Of a stretch of DNA of 64,000 bases, positions 1 through 9,400 are shown one piece after another. Position numbers and translations under genes: made by a program. Position 1 is the first letter of the stretch; every line of letters begins with the position of its first letter. Below the pieces are notes generated by a model. It had not been told where the DNA came from and did no database searches. It worked only from the letters and a program-made list of their open reading frames with translations. Source of the DNA: Lacrimispora xylanisolvens (lineage in GTDB: Bacteria; Bacillota; Clostridia; Lachnospirales; Lachnospiraceae); NCBI RefSeq assembly GCF_002934545.1, contig NZ_PTJA01000001.1, positions 124,001 to 188,000 on the forward strand, read 5' to 3'.

Positions 1-243
1 GCAGCAGGCGCATTTGCCTTTGTAAGCTCCTGGAATGAGTACGTATATGCATTTTGCTTTTTAAGCAGCGAACGGTATTTTACACTTCCCATTGGATTGA
101 AGCTTATGAAGGGTGAGTTTTCAGTGGCGTATGGTAGTCTGGCAGCAGGCTGTGTCATGGCGCTGATCCCTGTAATTTTATTGTTTGCTTATATTCAGAA
201 ATACCTGGTTTCCGGTTTATCAGCCGGTGCCGTTAAAGGTTAA
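1..243 (+). CDS. Carbohydrate ABC transporter permease, C-terminal part (partial)
   Basis: The reading frame is open from base 1 and stops with TAA at 241-243, giving the last 80 residues of a protein cut by the window edge. The fragment has hydrophobic segments and the WNEYVYA stretch followed by LPIGL, which is typical of the end of MalG/UgpE-family permeases of sugar importers (CUT1). It ends 21 bases before the binding lipoprotein, so it is the distal permease of the same importer. The protein would sit in the membrane and pass oligosaccharides imported at ATP cost. Family assignment is good; the substrate is inferred only from the GH105 gene downstream. Confidence 0.85.
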   Translation, partial: AAGAFAFVSSWNEYVYAFCFLSSERYFTLPIGLKLMKGEFSVAYGSLAAGCVMALIPVILLFAYIQKYLVSGLSAGAVKG

Positions 244-264
244 TATAATTTTAAGGAGGAACTT

Positions 265-1653
265 ATGAGAAAGGCAGTAGCAGCTATTTTAGCACTAAGT
301 ATGATTGTGGGACTTACCGGATGTGCAGGTAAAAAGGAGGAGACAGCCCCTGCAAAGGAACAGACTGAGAGCAGCGGGGAAGCAGGAAAGAAAGAGGGAG
401 AAAGCACTGCAGCAGAAACAACTAAGAGCGCAGGCGGAGATCAGGCTCCTGTTACCCTGACATTCTGGCACAGGGATGGAAATACAACCTCAAACCCGAT
501 GTTTGATGTAATTATTAAAGATTTTGAAGAGAAATATCCATGGATTACAGTGGAGTATACGGGACTTGCAGCGGATTCTTATATGACCAAATATAACACC
601 GCCATTGTAACCGGAGAAACACCAGACGTTTGTACCATTTCCAACAAGGATCTTAACGCACTGGTGGCACAGGATGCACTGCTGGATCTGGAAGAGTCGT
701 TTAACCAGTGGGAGGAGAAAGATCAGATGCTTCCGGAGATTCTTGATTCTGCCCGCTTCCTTTCCGGAGATGGCAAGTTATATATGCTGGGTTATGGCAT
801 GACTCAGGAAACTTCCTGGTATAACAAGAAATGGCATGAGGAGCATGGAATTGAGCCGGCACAAACCATAGACCAGCTGGTGGAATATAGTAAAAAATAT
901 GCGGATAAGAGCAAAGGGGAATATTATTTCACTCTTCGCGGTGGTGCCGGATCAGCGGAAAACTTATTTATGTTCCTGATGTCCTATGCAGGCGTTACCT
1001 CTTTCTTTCAGGAAGACGGAACCTGTAATTTAAACAATCCAAAAATTGCAGAAGGTCTTGATGTATATGCAAGCCTCTACAAAGATGGTCTTGTTTCTGT
1101 TGATGCAATTTCCAATGGATTTAAAGAAATGGTAGCAGAATTTGGTTCTGGTACAGCTCAGTATATGATGCACAATTCCTCCTCTGTAGCAGAAAATGAA
1201 AAGAACTTAGGGGCTGAGAATGTAATGGTTGTTAAGCCTCTGGCAGGAAAGGACGGAATTGCAGTTTGTAAAGCGCCATCTTTTATGGGAGCTGCAGCGT
1301 TTAAAGCAACAAAGCATCCGGAAGAAGCCACTTTGTTTGTGGAATATCTTGCTTCAGCAGTTGGTGCAGGTTATGCAGATGTAACAGAGGGAAGAGTTCC
1401 GGTCAATAAAGGTATTTATGAACAGGACTGGTATAAGGAAAATCCTTACTATCAGGTTTATGCAACATTTGCAGAAGAGGGCGTTAAATTTGCCGAATTC
1501 CCGTTTTGGCTGGATGGCTATAATGAGTACGCAAAAACTAACATTACTGCAGATTTCCAGGCAGTTTTACATGGTGAAAAACAGGCTGCAGACGTTTGCA
1601 ATGCCTGGGCAAATGATTTGGGCAAGATGCAGAAAGAGTATCTGTCAAAATAA
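265..1653 (+). CDS. Sugar ABC transporter substrate-binding lipoprotein
   Basis: This 462-residue protein starts with a basic, hydrophobic lipoprotein signal peptide ending in the lipobox LTGC (Cys20), followed by a long E/K/T/S-rich linker to about residue 68 and then an extracellular solute-binding domain (family 1) that begins VTLTFWH. It captures an oligosaccharide outside the cell and hands it to the permeases, the last of which ends just upstream. AAGGAGG lies 6-10 bases before the ATG. It is followed by a strong hairpin and then the GH105 gene, so the imported ligand is probably an unsaturated rhamnogalacturonan or related pectic oligosaccharide. The ligand is an inference from context. 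Confidence 0.9.
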   Translation: MRKAVAAILALSMIVGLTGCAGKKEETAPAKEQTESSGEAGKKEGESTAAETTKSAGGDQAPVTLTFWHRDGNTTSNPMFDVIIKDFEEKYPWITVEYTGLAADSYMTKYNTAIVTGETPDVCTISNKDLNALVAQDALLDLEESFNQWEEKDQMLPEILDSARFLSGDGKLYMLGYGMTQETSWYNKKWHEEHGIEPAQTIDQLVEYSKKYADKSKGEYYFTLRGGAGSAENLFMFLMSYAGVTSFFQEDGTCNLNNPKIAEGLDVYASLYKDGLVSVDAISNGFKEMVAEFGSGTAQYMMHNSSSVAENEKNLGAENVMVVKPLAGKDGIAVCKAPSFMGAAAFKATKHPEEATLFVEYLASAVGAGYADVTEGRVPVNKGIYEQDWYKENPYYQVYATFAEEGVKFAEFPFWLDGYNEYAKTNITADFQAVLHGEKQAADVCNAWANDLGKMQKEYLSK

Positions 1654-1662
1654 ATAAAGGCT

Positions 1663-1687
1663 GGGCTGTCCGCTAAAAGGACAGCCC
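1663..1687 (+). promoter_or_regulatory. Intercistronic hairpin after the binding-protein gene
   Basis: GGGCTGTCC (1663-1671) pairs perfectly with GGACAGCCC (1679-1687) around a 7-base loop. It is followed by AAATTAATAAAA, not by a T-run, so it is more likely an mRNA-stabilising hairpin that raises the level of the upstream binding protein than a full terminator. Confidence 0.6.
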
Positions 1688-1708
1688 AAATTAATAAAAT
1701 GCCAAGTA

Positions 1709-2887
1709 ATGAAATTACAGGAGACTATAACAATGGTATTTGAGCGCTATATCAAGAATTACATAAAAGAATTCAATGATCTTGACCGGGAGGTTTGGAA
1801 CTATGAGGATGGCTGCATTTTAATTGGAGCTGAGAAATTATTTCATGCCACAGGTGAGTCATTTTATTATGACTGTATCAGGAACTATGTAGATCGCTAT
1901 GTTGATGAAGATGGCAATATTAAGGGGTATGAAAGAGAAGAATATAATATTGACAGAATTCCGTCCGGTCTTGTTTTGTTCTTATTATATGAAAAAAGCG
2001 GGGAAATCAAATACCGGAAAGCAATAGAAGCCCTGAGGCTGCAGCTGAAACATCATCCAAGGACGAAAAGCGGAAGCTTCTGGCATAAAAAAATTTATCC
2101 AAATCAGATCTGGCTGGATGGCCTTTATATGGGAATGCCCTATTATCTTACCTACGAAAAAATGTTTGGAACGAGAGATGCTTATGACGATGTAATGATG
2201 CAGTTTAATAATGCAAGAAATACGTTGTTTGATGAAGGGAAAAAGCTTTATTACCATGGCTGGGATGAGGCAAAAGAAATATTCTGGGCAGATAAAGAAA
2301 CCGGATTATCAAAAAATTTCTGGTCCAGGGCTCTGGGCTGGTATCTGATGGCGCTCATTGACTGTTATGAAATACTGCCAGAGGAGGAGACAAAACACCG
2401 GAACAGGCTGGGAGAACTTTTAAAGGAGGCGGTAGACGGACTGCTTCTTTATCAGGACAAAGAAAGCGGATTGTTCTATCAGCTGACCGCTTTAAAAGAT
2501 GTGAAAGGAAATTACCTTGAAACCTCCTCCTCAATTATGTTTGCTTATGGAATTTTAAAGGGTGTACGCCTTGGCGTTTTAGAGGAGGCAAAGTACCGGG
2601 GCAGAGGAGAAGAAATACTGATTGGAGTGGAAACACGGATGTTTCAACAGTATGAAGGAAAAATCCAGCTGACCGGTATCTGCAAAGGAGCCGGGCTCGG
2701 TCCGGCAGACAATCTTTTCCGTGATGGAAGTGTTGAGTATTATTTAAAAGAGGAAGTTGTAGCTGATGAGCAGAAGGGTGTGGGAGTTATGATGATGGCA
2801 TTCGGAGAATGGCTCCAGCTTTTAAAGAATAAACCGGTTGAACCAACCAATTATCCCAGAGTAGAAATCTGGAATGGACAATATTAG
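1709..2887 (+). CDS. Unsaturated rhamnogalacturonyl hydrolase, GH105 (YteR/YesR family)
   Basis: A 392-residue cytoplasmic protein with no signal peptide, the usual length for GH105. GH105 enzymes remove the 4,5-unsaturated galacturonyl residue from rhamnogalacturonan fragments made by lyases. The (alpha/alpha)6-barrel landmarks are visible: WLDGLYMG at 135-142, YYHGWDE at 181-187 (Asp186 is the likely catalytic acid, by analogy with YteR) and RALGWY at 208-213. The gene lies between the binding protein and a zinc dehydrogenase on the same strand, matching intracellular processing of imported pectic oligosaccharides. The exact substrate is inferred from the family. Confidence 0.87.
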   Translation: MKLQETITMVFERYIKNYIKEFNDLDREVWNYEDGCILIGAEKLFHATGESFYYDCIRNYVDRYVDEDGNIKGYEREEYNIDRIPSGLVLFLLYEKSGEIKYRKAIEALRLQLKHHPRTKSGSFWHKKIYPNQIWLDGLYMGMPYYLTYEKMFGTRDAYDDVMMQFNNARNTLFDEGKKLYYHGWDEAKEIFWADKETGLSKNFWSRALGWYLMALIDCYEILPEEETKHRNRLGELLKEAVDGLLLYQDKESGLFYQLTALKDVKGNYLETSSSIMFAYGILKGVRLGVLEEAKYRGRGEEILIGVETRMFQQYEGKIQLTGICKGAGLGPADNLFRDGSVEYYLKEEVVADEQKGVGVMMMAFGEWLQLLKNKPVEPTNYPRVEIWNGQY

Positions 2888-2899
2888 GAGGCTGCAGGA

Positions 2900-3922
2900 A
2901 TGAAGGCAATTTATATAAACGCACCTGGTGAAGTAGTGGTGAAAGAGACTCAGATACCTGTACGTAAAAGTGGTGAAGCTCTTTTAAAGGTGTTATACGG
3001 CGGTATTTGCGGCAGTGATCTTGGCTCTTATAAGGGAACCTTTGCGTACTTTGATTATCCCAGAATTCCAGGGCATGAGTTTTCTGCTGAAATTGTGGAA
3101 ATAGATGAAAATTCCCAAGGTCTGAAACCTGGCATGATCGTAACCTGTAATCCATATTTCAATTGCGGAACCTGCTACTCCTGCTCTCAGGGGATAGTAA
3201 ATGCCTGCCAGGACAATCACACCATGGGCTGTCAGATGGACGGTGCATTTTCAGAATACATTACCATGCCGGTGGAACGGATTTATGAGGGGAAAGGTCT
3301 GGATCCGAAAGTTCTGGCTGCCATAGAGCCTTTTTGTATCAGCTATCATGGTGTCAGCAGAGCAGATGTACGGCCTATGGAAAAGGTACTGGTTGTAGGC
3401 GCCGGAACCATTGGTATTCTTGCGGCAATTGCAGCAAAAGCAAAAGGAGCCGTAGTATATATATCGGATGTATCCGAAGGCAAACTGAAACTTGCCCAGT
3501 CGTTTGGTGTTGATGGAACAATTTTAAATTCTTCTCCCATGCATTTTGTCAACGAGGTGGAGCGGATAACAAATGGAAATGGTTTTGATGTCACAATCGA
3601 AGCAGTGGGTCTGCCGTCTACTTTCCAGAACTGCATTGATGCAGCCTGTTTTGGAGGAAGAGTAGTCGTAATCGGAGTAGGAAAGAAGAATCTTGATTTT
3701 AATTTTACGCTGATCCAGAAAAAAGAGTTAAATGTCTTTGGTTCCAGAAATGCATTAAAGAAAGACTTTATAGAACTGATCGATCTGGTAAAATCAGGTG
3801 AAATTCTTCTTGATCAGATTATTACTGATACATACTCCTTAGAGGATGCCCCCAGGGCATTTGAGGATTTTGCAAATAATCCGGGAAATATGCTTAAAGT
3901 TATGATTGATTTCAGAAAGTAA
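2900..3922 (+). CDS. Zinc-dependent medium-chain alcohol/polyol dehydrogenase
   Basis: A 340-residue MDR-family dehydrogenase. The catalytic zinc ligands appear as Cys37 in GICGSD and His59-Glu60 in GHE; the structural zinc site is Cys89, Cys92, Cys95 and Cys103; the NAD-binding glycines are GAGTIG at 167-172. It resembles sorbitol/galactitol-phosphate or threonine dehydrogenase subfamilies, which oxidise a secondary alcohol of a sugar or polyol. It starts 12 bases after the GH105 stop with AGGAGG upstream and ends the operon before a strong terminator. It probably acts on a sugar released by the GH105 enzyme; the substrate is not deducible. Confidence 0.85.
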   Translation: MKAIYINAPGEVVVKETQIPVRKSGEALLKVLYGGICGSDLGSYKGTFAYFDYPRIPGHEFSAEIVEIDENSQGLKPGMIVTCNPYFNCGTCYSCSQGIVNACQDNHTMGCQMDGAFSEYITMPVERIYEGKGLDPKVLAAIEPFCISYHGVSRADVRPMEKVLVVGAGTIGILAAIAAKAKGAVVYISDVSEGKLKLAQSFGVDGTILNSSPMHFVNEVERITNGNGFDVTIEAVGLPSTFQNCIDAACFGGRVVVIGVGKKNLDFNFTLIQKKELNVFGSRNALKKDFIELIDLVKSGEILLDQIITDTYSLEDAPRAFEDFANNPGNMLKVMIDFRK

Positions 3923-3932
3923 ATAAATAGAA

Positions 3933-3973
3933 GATGCTGCAGGAGATATGTCTGACCTGCAGCATCTTTTTTT
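3933..3973. terminator. Bidirectional rho-independent terminator
   Basis: GATGCTGCAGG (3933-3943) pairs perfectly with CCTGCAGCATC (3956-3966), followed by seven T on the plus strand. It separates the convergent dehydrogenase and DUF4091 genes. Confidence 0.9.
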
Positions 3974-5630
3974 AAATAAATTGTTTTAGCGCCCGGTTAA
4001 TTTTATTTCTGACTGCAATTAGATAGGCTGCTGATTTCGGATACGTCTGAAACGTAATTGGTTCCGATAAGTCCTCTTCTAAAAGATCAATTACAGCTTC
4101 TCTGCCGATGTGCTGTTCCAGCAGCTTTAACGCTCTGTGATCCTGTATGGCTTCGTATAAAACCATAAGCCGTATGGACTCTTCCGGATGCCTGTCCGCT
4201 CCCGGATAAACTAAAAATGCATCTCCGGATGGAAAACTCCCCCCGCTGTCCGTGACCAGATAAGGGTTGATGTGCTCCAGAGAATATTCGGAATTATAAA
4301 AGTTAAAGCCCCAGTGAAGGATACCTTCAATTCCAAATTTATAAACCTGAATCCCATAGATCCGGTTCCTTTCTGAAGGCATCGCCATAAAGCGGTTGGC
4401 AACATCAACACACTGAGCGGTACAATAGTAGCTCCACAAATGGGGGACACCGTGCTGTAAAAATGCTTCTATATGGTCGGTAGCACAAACGGGGCGATCT
4501 ACCAGACCGGATTCATAAAAAGAATAATCAGAAAGAGCATCTATCAGCTTGCAGCCCTTTAAGTGTTCCATAACGGATTCTCTGGCTGCAGCATAGGAGT
4601 TGAAGTTGGCAGGTTTTGGTTCGTCGGATATGTGGAACCAGGTATCATCTAAGAGATCCAGGAGCTTTAACTCCTCTTTCAGTGCAGGAAGAAACTGATT
4701 AAGGAAACAGGTGTAGTCCCCTATGGCAGGGGTATGCCAGCCAAACCGTTTAATTTCCGTCCCGTGGGTTGTAACCAAAATCTTAGGTGCAGATTCTGCG
4801 CCCCATTGAGTAAAGAGATGAGCCATTTCAAAATATCTGATTCCAGATGCTTTACAGATTGATACCCATCTTCTTAACCTGGTGAAATCAAACTGGTAAA
4901 TACCGTTCTCTTCAATGATATCCACCAGCTGTATGGTGGTCCGCTCTCCGCCTCTTGCCGTATCAAGCGGCGGGGTGAAGATTGGTGTTAGTATCATATT
5001 CATTCCTCTTTTTGCGTAAAGAGAAATAAAATGCTCAAGAATAGTCCAATGTTCCTCAGAAAAAACGGGGACATGATAATAATCAGCCAGGCAGTCCCCA
5101 TGAAACCACTGGGTGTGAATCAGTTCCTGCATGGGCAATGAGGCAGGTATGATTTCCAGTGTGGCTGTGACTGATGCAGCAATTGACTGATCGGATTTTA
5201 TGAGTGAAACGGTTATTGGATAGATACCTGGGTTGATTTCGCTGGTGAGAGATACATACACCCACAAACTTTGCCATTTGCCGGGTACCAGAAGGAGACT
5301 GTCATGATCCAGATTTCTAAGAAGATCCGGGTAAAGGCCCGGAGTGTGGCGTAGATAATGACTGTCCCGTTTTTCATGAGCAGGGTAAGCGGAGGGGACG
5401 GATATCACCTGTCTGATCCGGATCTGTTTTTCCAGGGGAGAATCGATTAAAACCTGAAGCGTTTCCTTCTCTTCACCGGAAAAGGAGCAGGCTGTCTGAA
5501 AAGAAACCGTTTCCCCATAAAGACCGGTAAGACGGCAGCATTCCGGATAAAATAAGGGCTCTTCATCAGTAAATACTTTAGTTAATGAGCTTAAAAGAAT
5601 CATGCGGTAAGTATTAATTGTTTGTTCCAT
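3972..5630 (-). CDS. DUF4091 domain protein, putative glycoside hydrolase
   Basis: A 552-residue protein whose C-terminal half carries the DUF4091 landmarks (HISDEP, an internal LWSYYC segment, then IEGILHWGFNFYNS), which is found in TIM-barrel glycoside-hydrolase-like proteins of pectin and plant-glycan loci. The N-terminal 150 residues look like a beta-sandwich. There is no signal peptide, so it is probably cytoplasmic. I chose the ATG at 5630 because AGAAAGGA lies 8 bases upstream; an in-frame TTG at 5648 would place that site inside the gene. The stop overlaps the shared terminator with the pectin operon facing it. Catalytic function is unproven for the family. Confidence 0.75.
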   Translation of the reverse strand: MEQTINTYRMILLSSLTKVFTDEEPLFYPECCRLTGLYGETVSFQTACSFSGEEKETLQVLIDSPLEKQIRIRQVISVPSAYPAHEKRDSHYLRHTPGLYPDLLRNLDHDSLLLVPGKWQSLWVYVSLTSEINPGIYPITVSLIKSDQSIAASVTATLEIIPASLPMQELIHTQWFHGDCLADYYHVPVFSEEHWTILEHFISLYAKRGMNMILTPIFTPPLDTARGGERTTIQLVDIIEENGIYQFDFTRLRRWVSICKASGIRYFEMAHLFTQWGAESAPKILVTTHGTEIKRFGWHTPAIGDYTCFLNQFLPALKEELKLLDLLDDTWFHISDEPKPANFNSYAAARESVMEHLKGCKLIDALSDYSFYESGLVDRPVCATDHIEAFLQHGVPHLWSYYCTAQCVDVANRFMAMPSERNRIYGIQVYKFGIEGILHWGFNFYNSEYSLEHINPYLVTDSGGSFPSGDAFLVYPGADRHPEESIRLMVLYEAIQDHRALKLLEQHIGREAVIDLLEEDLSEPITFQTYPKSAAYLIAVRNKINRALKQFI

Positions 5631-5713
5631 GTCAGGTTCCTTTCTCAAATACCTACATTATAGCTTTCTGGCTGAATGATTTCAATGGAATAAAATTATT
5701 CTGTGATTCTGCC

Positions 5714-5742
5714 TTTACATCCTTCTTTTAAACTGCTAAAAT
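5714..5742 (+). promoter_or_regulatory. Promoter for pth-mfd
   Basis: TTTACA (5714-5719), a 17-base spacer and TAAAAT (5737-5742) give a sigma-A-type promoter with a predicted start near 5749 and a leader of about 115 bases before pth. Confidence 0.55.
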
Positions 5743-5752
5743 GAGAGGAATC

Positions 5753-5821
5753 GCGTTAGGTGCCCCCATATGGGAAATCTAACGCTTTTCGGGCGTTCAT
5801 AAAACTCCATGATCAGTCATG
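5753..5821 (+). other. Structured 5' leader of pth with competing hairpins
   Basis: GCGTTAG (5753-5759) pairs with CTAACGC (5779-5785), enclosing a CCCATATGGG palindrome and followed by TTTT. The right arm can instead pair as AACGC (5781-5785) with GCGTT (5793-5797). A third small hairpin, CATGA-TCAG-TCATG, follows near 5807-5821. Two mutually exclusive structures directly after a promoter suggest conditional control, but I recognise no known riboswitch. Confidence 0.4.
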
Positions 5822-5865
5822 AAATGCAACTGCTGTTAATATAGACAATAATAAGGAGAATCATC

Positions 5866-6432
5866 ATGTACATCATCGCAGGATTAGGTAATCCAACTAG
5901 AGAATATGATAAAACAAGACACAACGTGGGTTTTGAGGCTATTGATGTTCTGGCGGACAAACTGGGAATCCCCATGACGGAAAAGAAGCATAAAGCAATC
6001 TATGGGATGGGAATGGCAGGATATCAGAAGGTTATTCTCTCAAAACCCCAGACCTATATGAATTTAAGCGGAGAGAGCATCCGTTCCATGGCTGACTTTT
6101 ATAAGGTTGAACCGGAACATGTTATCGTGATCTGCGATGACATCAACCTTGTGGAGGGACAGCTTCGGATTCGTCTGAAAGGAAGTGCCGGTGGACACAA
6201 CGGACTGAAAAACATCATACAGCACTTAGGAACCCAGGAATTTCCAAGAATCAGAGTTGGAGTGGGTGAGAAGCCTAAGGAGATGGATCTGGCAGACTAT
6301 GTGCTTGGACGTTTTCCAAAAGAGCTGGAGTCTGTTATGGCGGATGCTTACGTGGCAGCGGCAGAGGCGGCAATCATGATGGTGGAAGACGGAGCTGAAA
6401 AGGCGATGAATTATTTCAACAGGAAGAAATAA
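5866..6432 (+). CDS. pth: Peptidyl-tRNA hydrolase
   Basis: A 188-residue enzyme, normal for the family, that releases tRNA from prematurely dissociated peptidyl-tRNA. The N-terminal GLGNP (6-10) and the catalytic His19 in TRHNVGF are present, as is the CDDINL segment with the second active-site acid. AAGGAG lies before the ATG. It is followed 9 bases later by mfd, as in Bacillus subtilis where pth (spoVC) also heads this block; the small fin gene that separates them in Bacillus is absent here. It is a housekeeping gene, probably transcribed from the promoter at 5714. Confidence 0.97.
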   Translation: MYIIAGLGNPTREYDKTRHNVGFEAIDVLADKLGIPMTEKKHKAIYGMGMAGYQKVILSKPQTYMNLSGESIRSMADFYKVEPEHVIVICDDINLVEGQLRIRLKGSAGGHNGLKNIIQHLGTQEFPRIRVGVGEKPKEMDLADYVLGRFPKELESVMADAYVAAAEAAIMMVEDGAEKAMNYFNRKK

Positions 6433-6441
6433 GGAGATTTC

Positions 6442-9400
6442 ATGAACGATCTATTTGAGAAACCATTAAGGGAACTAAAAGATTTTGAAGGTCTTTGCAC
6501 TGATCTGAAAAAGAAGGCCGGACCAGTGATGGCAAGTGGCTGCATGGATTCCCAGAAAGTTCATCTGATGTATGAAGCGGCAAAACAGGCAGGTCTTAAG
6601 CTGGTGATCACCTATGATGATACCAGGGCAAGAGAGATCTATGAAGACCTACGCTATTTTGATTCTGACACGTGGCTTTATCCCGCAAGGGACTTGCTGT
6701 TTTTCAATGCAGATATCCATGGAAATCTGCTGACCAAGCAGCGAATGGAGGTATTCCGTCATTTAATGGAACAGTCCTCCGGTTGGGTGGTAACAACCTT
6801 TGACGGTCTGATGGACCACCTTATGCCTCTTGCTGATTTGAAGAAACAGGCGCTTTCTGTTGAGAACGGCCAGATTATTGATGTGGAGCTGTGGAAAAAG
6901 CAGCTTACCCAGCTGGGATATGAGCGTATGGGCCAGGTAGATGGAATGGGGCAGTTTTCCATCCGTGGCGGTATCATCGATATTTTTCCCTTAACAGAAG
7001 AACTTCCTGTCCGTATTGAACTTTGGGACAATGAGGTGGACTCCATCCGAACCTTTGATTTAGAAAGTCAGAGATCCATAGACCAGCTTGATGAAATCTG
7101 TATTTATCCTGCCACAGAGATGGTTCTTACCTCCCAGCAGATTAACGATGGGCTGGAGGAACTTCAAAAAGAGCTGAAAAAATATGAAAAAGATCTGCGG
7201 GCTCAGTCAAAGATTCAGGAAGCCGCCAGAATCCGGTCCATTGTTTCAGAACTGATAGAAGGCTTAAAGGAAGGCTGGAAGCAGCATGGACTTGATGGCT
7301 ATATTCAGTACTTCTGTAAAGGAAGCGTATCCTTCCTTGATTATTTTTCTCCTGAAGATACAGTCTTTTTCTTAGATGAGCCGGAGCGGCTGAAGGAAAA
7401 GGGAGAAACTGTTGAGATGGAATTCCGGGAAAGCATGATTCATCGTCTGGAAAATGGTTATCTCCTTCCGGGGCAGACGAATCTTCTTTATCCGGCAAAA
7501 GAGATGTTAGCCAGAATTCAGATGAAAAGCGGAGTATATTTAACCGGTCTGGAACAGAAGCTGTCAGGCTTTGTGGTGAAAAACCGCTACAGTTTTCAGG
7601 TGAAAAACGTTAATTCCTATCAAAACAGTTTCGAACTGCTTATTAAGGATTTAACCAGATGGAAGCGGGAGGGATACCGGGTCATCCTTCTGTCCGCCTC
7701 CAGAACCAGAGCCAGCCGTCTGGCAGGCGATTTAAGAGAATACGAATTACGCGCTTACTGCCCGGACGATCAGGATGGGGAGCATGAGGTAAAGCCGGGA
7801 GAAATTCTGGTCACCCACGGCAACATTCACCGGGGATTTGAATACCCCATGATCAAATTCCTTGTGATCACCGAAGGCGACATGTTTGGTGTGGAGAAAA
7901 AGAAACGTAAACGGAAAAAGACGGTCTATGAAGGTACCAGAATCCAGAACTTCTCCGATCTCGCTGTTGGTGATTATGTGGTTCATGAGGACCATGGCCT
8001 GGGAATATACCGGGGAATTGAAAAGATAGAACAGGATGGCGTCATCAAGGATTACCTGAAAGTGGAGTATGCAGAAAACGGCAACCTTTATCTTCCTGCT
8101 ACAAGGCTTGACGGAATTCAGAAGTATGCCGGTGCGGAAGCCAAGAAGCCAAAGCTGAACCGCCTTGGAGGAGATCAGTGGAATAAAACCAAAACCAGAG
8201 TAAAGGGTGCTGTAAAAGAGATAGCCAAGGATCTGGTTATGCTCTATGCAGCCAGACAGCAGACACATGGATTCCGTTACAGTGAGGATACGGTCTGGCA
8301 GAAAGAGTTTGAAGAGATGTTTCCCTACGAAGAGACTGAGGATCAGTGGGATGCAATCGAATCCACAAAAGCAGATATGGAAAGCGGCAAAATTATGGAC
8401 CGTTTAATCTGCGGAGATGTGGGATATGGTAAAACGGAAATTGCACTGAGAGCGGCCTTTAAAGCGGTTCAGGAAGGAAAACAGGTGGTCTACCTGGTTC
8501 CCACCACGATTCTGGCTCAACAGCATTATAATACCTTTGCACAGAGAATGAAAGACTTTCCGGTGCGGGTGGATTTAATGTCCCGGTTTAAGACCTCTGC
8601 CCAGATTAAGAAAACGGTGGAAGACTTAAGAAAAGGCATGGTGGATATCGTGGTAGGCACCCACCGTGTATTATCCAAAGATGTGCAGTTTAAGGATCTG
8701 GGTCTTTTGATTATTGATGAAGAACAGCGTTTTGGAGTTGCCCATAAGGAGAAAATCAAGCAGTTAAAAGAAAACATTGACGTTCTTACCCTTACCGCCA
8801 CCCCAATCCCAAGGACCCTTCATATGAGCCTTGTGGGAATCCGGGACATGAGCGTTCTGGAAGAGCCCCCTGTTGACCGAATGCCCATACAGACCTATGT
8901 AATGGAGCATAATGACGAAATGGTCCGGGAAGCCATCCACAGGGAACTGTCAAGGGGAGGACAGGTCTATTATGTATATAACCGGGTTAATAACATCGAT
9001 GAAATCGCAAACCACATTGCAAAGCTGGTTCCGGAGGCAGTGGTTACATTTGCTCATGGACAGATGCATGAGCATGAACTGGAACGAATCATGTTTGATT
9101 TTGTAAACGGTGAAATTGATGTTCTGGTATGTACCACAATTATTGAGACAGGACTTGATATTTCCAATGCAAACACCATGATTATTCAGGATGCGGACCG
9201 AATGGGACTTTCCCAGCTTTACCAGTTAAGAGGGCGTGTAGGACGTTCCAGCCGTACTGCATACGCGTTTCTCATGTATAAACGGGATAAGATGTTAAAA
9301 GAAGAAGCAGAGAAACGTCTTCAGGCGATCCGGGAATTTACAGAGCTTGGCTCTGGTATCAAAATTGCCATGCGTGACCTGGAAATAAGAGGAGCAGGCA

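Noticed and set aside
7747-8268. 173-codon minus-strand frame inside mfd
   Set aside because: Antisense shadow of a fully conserved mfd region; no start signals.
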